Shown here: piece by piece, positions 1 to 6,911 of the stretch
Layout of the letters: each line of letters starts with the position of its first letter
Position numbering within the stretch: position 1 is the stretch's first letter
Assembly: GCF_003591485.1 (NCBI RefSeq)
Contig: NZ_QZCF01000002.1
Location: 124,001-188,000 of the forward strand
Direction of reading: 5' to 3'
DNA length: 64,000 bases
DNA from: Paenibacillus sp. 1011MAR3C5
GTDB lineage: Bacteria > Bacillota > Bacilli > Paenibacillales > Paenibacillaceae
Translations under genes and position numbers: made by a program
The notes under the pieces: generated by a model
Seen by the model: only the letters and a program-made list of their open reading frames with translations
Told to the model about the DNA's origin: nothing
Databases searched by the model: none

Positions 1-246
1 GATGTCATTGTATGGTTGGAAATGGACATTGGCGCTGAGCCGCAACTGATTCAAGTGCCAGAATCGGACTATCAAGAACTTCTTGCAGAAAACACAAGAA
101 CGGTCCATTCATTTCCAGACTGGATAAATATTAGAAACAATAAAAAAAGCTTATCTGATTTCAAACAGTTTCCCACAATTTATTCCTTTGTTAGATCTAA
201 CAATCTTGAATTTGATGTGAGATTTATTGTTAATAAACTTACCTGA
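1..246 (+). CDS. C-terminal end of an HprK-like kinase paralogue (partial)
   Basis: The reading frame is open from the first base, so this is the 81-residue end of a gene that starts before the window. No catalytic motif is present in this part. Its last 50 or so residues resemble the end of the next gene: both have an acidic/leucine stretch, then SFPDW, then a basic segment and an aromatic-rich tail. I infer that it is a tandem paralogue of the HprK-like protein that follows 26 bases later. Base composition is AT-rich like the next three genes and unlike the rest of the window. The family assignment rests only on this similarity. Confidence 0.6.
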   Translation, partial: DVIVWLEMDIGAEPQLIQVPESDYQELLAENTRTVHSFPDWINIRNNKKSLSDFKQFPTIYSFVRSNNLEFDVRFIVNKLT

Positions 247-272
247 TTCCATGTGTGTTGAGGGGGATGACT

Positions 273-1358
273 ATGACCAATACGGAGCTGAACAAAACCG
301 ACTTAAAATATTGTACGACCTTCAGAGTAAATCGAATGCTCGGTATTTCCATTTTGTATAACGAGTCTAAAATGAAGGAATATTTAAATCAGTTTTTCCA
401 TTTTGAGCAAGTAGACGAGGTTTTAAACGATACTTGGATCATTAATTGTATGAATGAACGTTATCATCAGCATTTGCCAGTGGGAATAACGTACGAAATG
501 GAACTTAAAGAGGAGTGCCAAGAATTAATAATTGAAAATAATACAGCCGTTCGACCAAAAGAAACTAAGGGAATCATTATAATTAATAAAAAGCTGAAAC
601 AAGTGCATATTTATAATCCTGATTTCAGGATGCTATATATTGAAACCTATCGGGTAGTACGACAGATTCTTGCAAGAGAATTATTAAAAACATCATTAAT
701 GATACATGGAAGTGCGGTTGAAGTTAATGGCGAGACCTTTTCATTCATTGGTAGCAAAGGGAGGGGGAAGTCTACATTCATTACGGGGTTACTGCATAAA
801 GAAATAAACTCAAAGTATATTTGCAATGATCGTTATTTTATTCAGGATGATTCTACTATTATACAATGGCCAGAATGTCCTGCCATAACCTATAACACGA
901 TTGCTTTATTCCCTGAACTAATAGATCGAATAGAACATTATAGTTCTTCCCCTAAAGCGTTTAATCCGAGCGAAATCTTTATAGACCATCCTACACTTCC
1001 TGATCAATATCAAATCTCACTTGATTCAAACAAGCATAAGAAGGCGTTTTTTACCAATAAGGAATTTTCACTCCTATTGAATCGTGCAATTAAGCCTGTC
1101 TCACGTTTAGATCACACCATTTTTTTATCACCTGGCAAGTACGAAGAATGCGAAATCATTACTTTGAATCAATCAATGACAAAACAACATTTAATAGAAA
1201 ATCTTGATAAGCTATCATCATTTCCTGACTGGTTAAAGTTGGAGGGAAATGTTATGCAAGGAGAGCGGAATTTTAATCATGCGCCGGGATACTTATTTAA
1301 AAGAACGTTTGATTTTGAGTCTGACTTAAACTATTTTAAACAGTATTTTTCATTGTAA
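273..1358 (+). CDS. HPr-kinase-like P-loop protein
   Basis: A 361-residue protein with the HprK-type nucleotide-binding core in its middle: a hydrophobic strand with HGSAVEVNG, then the P-loop GSKGRGKS near residues 160-167, and a strand ending in CNDRYFI near 184-190 that could carry the Walker B acid. Known relatives include HPr Ser kinase/phosphorylase and the HprK-like kinases that phosphorylate lasso peptides in Paenibacillus. The canonical HPr kinase signature is not obvious, so the substrate is unknown. Start: ATG at 273, because AGGGGG at 261-266 is well spaced for it; GTG 255 and ATG 267 are alternatives. It lies between a paralogous C-terminus and a HisA-like gene in the same orientation, probably one operon. 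AT-rich codon use. Confidence 0.75.
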   Translation: MTNTELNKTDLKYCTTFRVNRMLGISILYNESKMKEYLNQFFHFEQVDEVLNDTWIINCMNERYHQHLPVGITYEMELKEECQELIIENNTAVRPKETKGIIIINKKLKQVHIYNPDFRMLYIETYRVVRQILARELLKTSLMIHGSAVEVNGETFSFIGSKGRGKSTFITGLLHKEINSKYICNDRYFIQDDSTIIQWPECPAITYNTIALFPELIDRIEHYSSSPKAFNPSEIFIDHPTLPDQYQISLDSNKHKKAFFTNKEFSLLLNRAIKPVSRLDHTIFLSPGKYEECEIITLNQSMTKQHLIENLDKLSSFPDWLKLEGNVMQGERNFNHAPGYLFKRTFDFESDLNYFKQYFSL

Positions 1359-1413
1359 TTGAACTTTCCATCTTGTTATTAGATGTTAAAGACGAAAGGG
1401 GAGATTATTAAAG

Positions 1414-2184
1414 GTGAGATTCAGGCCTTGTATTGACCTGCATCAAGGAAAGGTGAAACAACTGATAGGAGATTCCGTTTTTGGAGAAATGAAGACGAAA
1501 GAGCTTTTTGTTTCTAAGTTGGGCGCCGACTATTTTGCGAAAATCTTTCAAGAAGATAAGTTGTCTGGTGGCCATGTTATCATGATAGGAGATGGGAATG
1601 TTGACGAGGCATTAAAGGCGCTGGAAGTTTTCCCTGGGGGAATGCAGATTGGCGGAGGCATAACTCGTGACAACGCCCCCTTTTTTCTGGAAAAAGGTGC
1701 ATCTCACATTATAGTGACATCCTATATTTTTAGTAACGAAACTTTAAATATGGAGAATTTAAATCGCTTGGTTAAAGAAGTTGGAAAAGAGAAAATAGTA
1801 ATTGATTTAAGCTGCAAAAAGCAGGAAGACAGATGGTATGTAGCATCAAAGAACTGGAGAGATTCAATAAAATTTGAACTTAACTTAGAGAATATACGAT
1901 TCTTAGAAAACTATTGTGATGAGTTTTTAATACATGCAGTTGATGTAGAAGGCAAGCAGGAAGGTATCGATATCCAACTGGTCAAATTATTATCAAAATG
2001 GGCTTCGATTCCTACTACATATGCGGGAGGTGTAGGGAGCCTTTCAGATTTGAGTTTGTTTCATGAAATATCTAGTGAAAACATCAATATTACGATTGGA
2101 AGCGCATTAGATATTTATGGTGGCAAGCTTTCTTACAGAGAAGTGCTTAACCTGCTTGAAACCAACCAAATGCTCTATTCTTAG
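1414..2184 (+). CDS. hisA: HisA-family isomerase of eukaryotic sequence type
   Basis: A full-length 256-residue TIM barrel of the ProFAR isomerase family, which converts ProFAR to PRFAR in histidine synthesis. The first barrel half carries PCIDLHQGKVKQ with the catalytic Asp, and the second carries VIDLSCKK with the second Asp. Phosphate loops appear as GGGI, VTSYIF, YAGGVGS and GSALDIYGG. The wording VIDLSC, FLIHAVDVEG and SALDIYGG matches the fungal/plant HIS6 form (eukaryotic HisA subfamily) rather than the usual Bacillus HisA. No other his gene is nearby. GTG start at 1414 with AAAGGGGAG upstream. It sits between an HprK-like kinase and a HAD phosphatase, so it may act on another phosphosugar; that is inference. 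Confidence 0.85.
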   Translation: MRFRPCIDLHQGKVKQLIGDSVFGEMKTKELFVSKLGADYFAKIFQEDKLSGGHVIMIGDGNVDEALKALEVFPGGMQIGGGITRDNAPFFLEKGASHIIVTSYIFSNETLNMENLNRLVKEVGKEKIVIDLSCKKQEDRWYVASKNWRDSIKFELNLENIRFLENYCDEFLIHAVDVEGKQEGIDIQLVKLLSKWASIPTTYAGGVGSLSDLSLFHEISSENINITIGSALDIYGGKLSYREVLNLLETNQMLYS

Positions 2185-2194
2185 AGGTGAAGCA

Positions 2195-2857
2195 ATGATT
2201 GAATCCGTAATTTTTGATTTCGATGGACTCATTAGGGATACTGAAACATTTGAGTTTTATTCATTCCAAGAACTGCTTAAAGAGTATGATGTCGAGCTTC
2301 CTTTGGAATTGTATAGCGCTAGAATTGGCGGCCATTCTACTCTATTTGACCCCTATGAGTATTTGCAAACTAAACTTGGTAAGACCTTAAATCGTGAATT
2401 ATTGAGAGAACGAAGGAGAGAGAGGTATAGAGAGTTAATCTTTCATCAAAAAACTCGGCCTGGCGTACTTAATTATTTGAAAGAAGCCAAGAAATTAGGT
2501 TTGAAAATTGGTTTAGCCTCCAGTGCTCCGCGAGAATGGATACTTCCAAATTTAGAAGAGTTGGAGCTTACGGAGTATTTTTCCTGTATTCGCACTCATG
2601 AAGATGTTAAGCATGTAAAACCTGATCCAGCGTTATATCAGCAAGTGTTAACTGCTTTCAATGTCGAGGCTCAACATGCGATTGGGTTTGAGGATTCACC
2701 CAATGGAGCTAAAGCAGCAAAGGCAGCGGGCATGTTTTGTGTAATTGTCCCTAATGAACTTACGAAAAACCTTCATTTTGAACATTATGACTTGAGGTTG
2801 GACTCCATGTTGGATATGGATTTTTCAACCTTACTAGGTTTATTCTGCAGGAGCTAG
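2195..2857 (+). CDS. HAD-superfamily phosphatase (beta-phosphoglucomutase-like)
   Basis: 220 residues with all four HAD motifs in order: DFDGLIRDTE at the N-terminus (nucleophile Asp and acid/base Asp), a Ser in ASSAPREW, Lys in KHVKPDPALY, and GFEDSPNGAKAAKAAGM for metal binding. The helical cap lies between motifs I and II, as in the phosphoglycolate phosphatase/beta-phosphoglucomutase group. Such enzymes remove phosphate from small phosphorylated metabolites; the substrate cannot be read here. ATG 2195 is chosen because AGAGGTGA lies just upstream, overlapping the stop of the HisA gene, so the two are co-transcribed. A longer frame from 2117 is only read-through in the HisA gene. Last gene of the AT-rich block. 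Confidence 0.85.
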   Translation: MIESVIFDFDGLIRDTETFEFYSFQELLKEYDVELPLELYSARIGGHSTLFDPYEYLQTKLGKTLNRELLRERRRERYRELIFHQKTRPGVLNYLKEAKKLGLKIGLASSAPREWILPNLEELELTEYFSCIRTHEDVKHVKPDPALYQQVLTAFNVEAQHAIGFEDSPNGAKAAKAAGMFCVIVPNELTKNLHFEHYDLRLDSMLDMDFSTLLGLFCRS

Positions 2858-2893
2858 TGCAGGATGCTCAGCGAACCGATAGCAGGTATTTGC

Positions 2894-2921
2894 CTCCTCC
2901 AAGAGATTGGGGGAGTTTTTT
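2894..2921 (+). terminator. Rho-independent terminator after the AT-rich operon
   Basis: Nine-base-pair stem CTCCTCCAA/TTGGGGGAG with one G-U pair, a GAGA tetraloop, then six T. It ends the kinase-hisA-HAD transcript. Confidence 0.85.
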
Positions 2922-2930
2922 GTGCTTGAC

Positions 2931-3068
2931 ATGCGTAAGGTGGTCCCACCAAAGAAGGCAAAACGGGCCCTTCAGAGGGTCCAGAGGTTAAGTGGCGATG
3001 AGGCGGTGTACATGATCAGGCTTTCTATCGGCAGATTAAAACGGTTGGCTCTTGTCTCGGACCCGTGA
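2931..3068 (+). CDS. Possible 45-residue ORF of unknown nature
   Basis: An ATG-started frame of 45 codons, rich in Arg and Lys and with a more typical base composition than the genes before it. There is no Shine-Dalgarno sequence, because the terminator T-tract lies directly upstream. It could be a remnant of a larger gene cut at the junction of the AT-rich block. I do not recognise it. Confidence 0.15.
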   Translation: MRKVVPPKKAKRALQRVQRLSGDEAVYMIRLSIGRLKRLALVSDP

Positions 3069-3120
3069 GTAGTGGACAATAGAGTTGTTGTATATTGCTT
3101 TCCAAAAAAGGATAGTGACG

Positions 3121-3984
3121 ATGCGAAGCTATAACCTGTTAGAACATATCTTATTTCCATCCTCCCGATTGAATTCGGACAAATTGGCCTATGCGCTCCA
3201 GGGTAAAACCGTGCTTATTACAGGAGCGAGCTCCGGAATTGGCGAGCATGTTGCCCGCTTGCTCGGACTCTATCAAGTGCATCTCGTAATAGTGGCCAGA
3301 AGAGTGGACAGGCTCCTGAATGTCAAAGAATCGATTGAGGAGAGCGGCAAGGCCAAGGTCAGTATCGTTCGTGCGAACCTGAGGCTTGATGAAGACATGG
3401 AAGCGTTGCTGAAATTCCTTCATAAGGAGTCAACTGGACTAGATTTCGTGGTCAATAACGCAGGTATATCGATTAAGCGATCTGTTCGCGAATCTTTGGA
3501 TCGGTATCACGATTATACGAGAACAATAACTATCAACTATCTGGCGCCTGTTAAGCTACTGCTTTCTGTCATACCCATACTAGAGCGCAATCAAGGGCAA
3601 GTTATTAATATTTCGACGATCAACACATCGCTGATTCCGATTCCGCACTTTACGGCTTATCAGGCGTCCAAGGCCGCATTTGATGTCTGGTTCCGCTCAG
3701 CGGCATCTGAGCTGAATGCTTTGGGGATCGCCATGTCGTCTATTTATCTTCCATTGGTCCGTACGCCGATGATCGAGCCAACAGCTGCCTATCGGTCCAT
3801 GCCTGCCATGAGCCCAGAGCATGTGGCGCGCATTATCGCGAAGTCGATGTATACGAAGCGAACAACTTGGCAGCCTTGGTGGCTGTTTATTGGTCAGACT
3901 GCTTCTTTATTATTTAGAGGGTTATGGGAGAACGGGATGTCTCGTAAGCTTCGGAAGAGGAGGGGCAAGCATGGGAATTCTTAG
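3121..3984 (+). CDS. Short-chain dehydrogenase/reductase (SDR)
   Basis: 287 residues with a Rossmann fold: cofactor motif TGASSGIG at about 34-41, NNAG at 112-115, and the catalytic Y-x3-K in YQASK (Tyr180, Lys184). This is the classical SDR layout with about 30 extra residues in front. ATG 3121 is favoured because AAAAGGA lies 8 bases upstream; earlier in-frame TTG codons lack a ribosome site. Its last bases overlap the next gene, an AMP-forming ligase, so the two are translationally coupled. They may work on one acyl or aryl-acid substrate (activation, then reduction of a carbonyl); the substrate is not identifiable. Confidence 0.85.
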   Translation: MRSYNLLEHILFPSSRLNSDKLAYALQGKTVLITGASSGIGEHVARLLGLYQVHLVIVARRVDRLLNVKESIEESGKAKVSIVRANLRLDEDMEALLKFLHKESTGLDFVVNNAGISIKRSVRESLDRYHDYTRTITINYLAPVKLLLSVIPILERNQGQVINISTINTSLIPIPHFTAYQASKAAFDVWFRSAASELNALGIAMSSIYLPLVRTPMIEPTAAYRSMPAMSPEHVARIIAKSMYTKRTTWQPWWLFIGQTASLLFRGLWENGMSRKLRKRRGKHGNS

Positions 3985-5509
3985 ACTGGCGCAAGTGATG
4001 CAGAAAATAGGGATGCTTAGTCCACTTGGTCTCTATCGACTGCTTGCGGCCATCTGCCGTTACGGGATTAACGTTATGGCGCTACTCCGAATAGCCGAGC
4101 GGACCTATGGGGAAGCGGCTGCGATTGCGGATGACCAAGAGATGATAACTTATCGCCAACTGTTGGCGCAATGCGAGGAGCTGTCGCTAATGCTCCGGGC
4201 GAAGCATGAGATCAAGCCGGGCAGTAAGGTTGCGCTTCTGTGCCGAAACCATGCTTCGTTGGTAAAATCAATATTTGCCTTGTCCTGGGCTGGTGCCGAT
4301 ATCTATCTGTTGAACGCCGAGATGAGCCAGGATCAGCTGCAAGACTTGATAACTGCTTATGACTTTGACTTACTGATCTATGATGAGGAGCTTGCGTCCT
4401 TAATCGAGCAATCCGCATACAATAAGGGAAAGCTGCTTAGTGATCACGAGGAGAAGCCAGCTGTCAACAACCAGCAGCTAGGCGGTTCCGCCGCTGCCAG
4501 GCGCAGCTGGCATCGAACGTCATCAGGCACCATCATGCTACTGACGGGCGGTACGACAGGCAAGGCGAAGAAAGTGCCGCACAAGCCTTCCTTGTTCCAC
4601 TACTTGAACCCGTTCTACACATTACTTAAGCGGCTTCATCTCACACGCTACCATACGGGCTACATCGCGACGCCGATCTACCACGGTTATGGCATTGCGA
4701 TCCTGTTGTTATTCGTTGCTCTCGGCAAAAAGATTGTTCTGACATCGAGCTTCGCTGCGCCCAGAGCATGCGCGCTTATCCGGGAGCATCAGGTGCAAGT
4801 GGCGACCGTTGTCCCGCTTATGCTGGACAAGATGCTGAAGCATAATGCCGAGGATATGCGTTCGCTGGCTTGCATCGCTTCAGGAGGAGCCGAGCTTAAT
4901 CCGAAGCTGGTGGCTGATGTGTTCGCAAGGCTGGGCGATGTGCTGTGCAATTTGTATGGAACGTCAGAATCGGGACTGAACATTGTCGCAACGCCGGAGG
5001 ATTTAAGGCAGTCGGCTCATACGCTGGGACGGAAGATTGACGGTATGCCGCTCTTTGTGTTGGATGAGGATATGAATGAAGCTGAACCGGGAGCGGTCGG
5101 GCAATTTTGTGTTCAACATTATTTATCATGGGCAGAACGAAGCAAGAGGTGGATTGAGACGGGTGATATGGGCTATCGGGACAGCGACGGTCTCTATTAC
5201 TTGTGTGGAAGAGCGGATGATCGGATAGTATCAGCTGGCGAAAATGTGTATCCCATTGAGCTGGAGCATATTCTGATTCATCATCCGCAGGTCGAGGATG
5301 TTGCCGTAATTGGCATCCCGGATGAGACATTCGGACAGCGGCTCAAGGCTTATGTTCAGCCAGTCCTGCATTCGGAAGTGAACGCTGGACAGCTTATGGA
5401 TTGGTTGCGGGTGCGAGCGGCTCGTTATCAGATGCCGAAGGAGATTATTCTGGTGGAGGAGATTCCGTATACCCATCTAGGTAAGAGGGATAAGAAAAGG
5501 CTACTTTGA
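3971..5509 (+). CDS. AMP-forming acyl/aryl-acid ligase (ANL superfamily)
   Basis: 512 residues of the acyl-CoA synthetase/adenylation family. The ATP-phosphate loop LLTGGTTGKAKK starts near residue 190, the adenine motif is LYGTSESG, the hinge motif GDMGYRDSDG is followed by GRADD, and a C-terminal KRDKKRLL supplies the candidate catalytic Lys. The enzyme forms an acyl adenylate and probably transfers it to CoA. No carrier domain is fused. ATG 3971 follows AGGAGGGGC and overlaps the SDR stop by 14 bases; a frame from 3821 is only read-through inside the SDR gene. The SDR neighbour suggests a small secondary-metabolite or lipid-modifying pathway. Confidence 0.85.
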   Translation: MGILRLAQVMQKIGMLSPLGLYRLLAAICRYGINVMALLRIAERTYGEAAAIADDQEMITYRQLLAQCEELSLMLRAKHEIKPGSKVALLCRNHASLVKSIFALSWAGADIYLLNAEMSQDQLQDLITAYDFDLLIYDEELASLIEQSAYNKGKLLSDHEEKPAVNNQQLGGSAAARRSWHRTSSGTIMLLTGGTTGKAKKVPHKPSLFHYLNPFYTLLKRLHLTRYHTGYIATPIYHGYGIAILLLFVALGKKIVLTSSFAAPRACALIREHQVQVATVVPLMLDKMLKHNAEDMRSLACIASGGAELNPKLVADVFARLGDVLCNLYGTSESGLNIVATPEDLRQSAHTLGRKIDGMPLFVLDEDMNEAEPGAVGQFCVQHYLSWAERSKRWIETGDMGYRDSDGLYYLCGRADDRIVSAGENVYPIELEHILIHHPQVEDVAVIGIPDETFGQRLKAYVQPVLHSEVNAGQLMDWLRVRAARYQMPKEIILVEEIPYTHLGKRDKKRLL

Positions 5510-5541
5510 ACCTACTAGGAATGACGCTGCCACGGAGGTGC

Positions 5542-6090
5542 TTAGCCGCGGAAGCGTCCCATGACAACCGTGTTGTAATACCGGCCGTCGGACAATACTT
5601 TGTCATTCTGCAAGACGCCTTCAATCTGAAATCCGAATCGTTCGTACAGCCGGATAGCGCTTTTATTTGTCTCCAGCACATTCAAAGTCATTTTGGTTAT
5701 GCCGGCAGAGTCAGCCCATGCCAAGGAGGTTCTTAGCAGCTCTTTCCCGATTCCATATCCCCAATACTCCTTAAGAATGCACACGCCAAATTCAGCCTTA
5801 TGAGCAAACCGCTTCAAATAGATGCCTTCGCATCTTGAAAAGCCGATCAAACGATTGTCTGCAACTGCGACCAAGAATAGATTGCGCTCCTGCTCGCTAT
5901 CCCTCTGAATAAGAATCCTGAAGTTTTCAACAGAGATAAAAGCCTCTCCTGCCTCCCGATCCATATGTTCGGTCTCCCCATCAATCTTCACCCGCAGCTG
6001 CGATAATGCCGCTGCGTCTTCTTCATTGGCAGATCTAATCGTATACCTCATGTCTCGTACCTCAAAGTGCTGCTGTTCCACTATCATCAT
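5542..6090 (-). CDS. GNAT-family N-acetyltransferase
   Basis: 182 residues. The acetyl-CoA site is recognisable as the family motif A region: FGVCILKEYWGYGIGKEL (R/Q-x-x-G-x-G/A variant YGIGKE), followed by the helix LLRTSLAWADSAGI and the motif B segment NVLETNKSAIRLYERFGF, typical of RimI/YjdJ-like enzymes. It should acetylate an amine on a protein or small molecule. The start at 6090 is preceded by GGAG at good spacing; a longer frame to 6153 has no ribosome site. It converges on the ligase gene with only about 30 bases between stops. Confidence 0.85.
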   Translation of the reverse strand: MMIVEQQHFEVRDMRYTIRSANEEDAAALSQLRVKIDGETEHMDREAGEAFISVENFRILIQRDSEQERNLFLVAVADNRLIGFSRCEGIYLKRFAHKAEFGVCILKEYWGYGIGKELLRTSLAWADSAGITKMTLNVLETNKSAIRLYERFGFQIEGVLQNDKVLSDGRYYNTVVMGRFRG

Positions 6091-6243
6091 GCTCACTCCA
6101 ATCCCTATGCATGTATCCGTTGTACAGAAAATCGGATTATACGATCCTATCATTCCCCTATGAAAATGACAACTTTGGTTGCTTTATGAACCATGTCGTT
6201 TCCTGTAGACTAGACCAAACTAAGAAGGAGAGGTGACTAGATC

Positions 6244-6459
6244 ATGTCAGAAAACAATCAACAAGCACCGACTGATTCCGAAGCAAGGCTTCGTCTTGAG
6301 GAATTGAAGGAAGAAGGAAAAGCATTGTCCGAACAAGAGATGAATCAAGTAGCGGGCGGAGGCGGCCCTAGTCGAACTCACGGCGGCTTCGTTCTTCAGA
6401 AGCCTCAATTGCAGGGCAACGCGGTTGCATTGCCAGGAAAAACGATTTTTACCCGCTGA
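6244..6459 (+). CDS. Double-glycine leader peptide: candidate RiPP/bacteriocin precursor
   Basis: A 71-residue peptide with a strong ribosome site (AAGGAGAGGTGA). Residues 1-39 are acidic and hydrophilic and end in ALSEQEMNQVAGG, a textbook double-glycine leader (LS-x2-E-M-x2-V-x-GG) as cut by peptidase-domain ABC exporters (C39). The predicted core, about 32 residues, begins GGPSRTHGG and ends KTIFTR. It has no Cys, so lanthionine or disulfide modification is unlikely; it has one Ser, two Thr, a His and three Gly near its start. No modification enzyme is nearby. A terminator follows, then a chimeric ORF with an ABC-exporter tail. Unmodified class II bacteriocin or orphan RiPP precursor are both possible. 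Confidence 0.7.
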   Translation: MSENNQQAPTDSEARLRLEELKEEGKALSEQEMNQVAGGGGPSRTHGGFVLQKPQLQGNAVALPGKTIFTR

Positions 6460-6488
6460 GTCAGGCAGCAGCTTTGTTTATGACGATC

Positions 6489-6521
6489 AATCACCTCTTC
6501 ATTAAGGTGATTCTTTCTTTT
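6489..6521 (+). terminator. Terminator after the leader peptide gene
   Basis: Stem AATCACC/GGTGATT with a 10-base loop, followed by CTTTCTTTT. It separates the peptide gene from the chimeric ORF downstream. Confidence 0.7.
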
Positions 6522-6554
6522 CAGGCTATAAATAAACATGGATGAGGGATGGGC

Positions 6555-6758
6555 ATGTCCTTAGATCATACCGTTTTAATGACCGTGAAAGGTCAAGAGA
6601 TTACGCTCCAGGAGCTGCTCCGGGTACATGCGAATCAACACGTCCATCACTTCTTTGAAAAGACGAAGATAGGTTGTGTGGTCGAGAGCGGAACGCATAA
6701 TGAGCTGATGGCGGCAAAGGGACTTTACTGCCATTTGATCCATCAGCAGCTGACGTAG
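6555..6758 (+). pseudogene. Chimeric ORF: foldase-like N-terminus joined to an ABC-exporter C-terminus
   Basis: 67 residues with a good ribosome site (GGATGAGGG before ATG 6555). The first part, VLMTVKGQEITLQELLRVH, resembles the start of the parvulin/SurA-like proteins found in double-glycine peptide clusters. From about residue 40 the text VVESGTHNELMAAKGLYCHL is the unmistakable last 25 residues of an ABC exporter ATPase (normally VESGTHEELL...KGLY), with no Walker motifs before it. I infer an in-frame deletion that removed the exporter and maturation genes and joined two gene ends. It lies directly after the double-glycine peptide, which fits. It may still be expressed. Confidence 0.6.
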
Positions 6759-6812
6759 AATATTCGAACGCTTATGCCGATTCCCTTAACAATAGTTAAA
6801 ATAAAATTTCGG

Positions 6813-6838
6813 AAAAACGGCACATTCGCCGTTTTTTT
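6813..6838 (+). terminator. Terminator after the chimeric ORF
   Basis: Stem AAAAACGGC/GCCGTTTTT around a 6-base loop, running into a T-tract. Strong intrinsic terminator. Confidence 0.85.
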
Positions 6839-6860
6839 GTTATACTGGGGAAGAAGCTAT

Positions 6861-6911
6861 ATGACAGGTTGCGTCCGATTCTATTCAACATGAATAGATC
6901 GGGCTTTCTTT
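6861..6911 (+). promoter_or_regulatory. Leader ORF and terminator-like hairpin before the MATE gene
   Basis: A 10-codon ORF (MTGCVRFYST) runs from 6861 to its TGA at 6893. Its second half overlaps the left arm of a hairpin at 6875-6902 (CCGATTCTATTCA pairing with TGAATAGATCGG, one bulge), followed by GCTTTCTTT at 6903-6911. A TATACT box is at 6841. The arrangement looks like an attenuator with a leader peptide, placed immediately before the MATE coding region. The ribosome site of the leader is weak, so this is a hypothesis from the sequence only. Confidence 0.4.

Noticed and set aside
1414-2184. Part of a histidine operon
   Set aside because: No other his gene is adjacent within the window; the neighbours are a kinase and a HAD phosphatase.
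2117-2194. Longer start of the HAD gene
   Set aside because: This part overlaps the HisA coding end and has no ribosome site, while ATG 2195 has a strong one.
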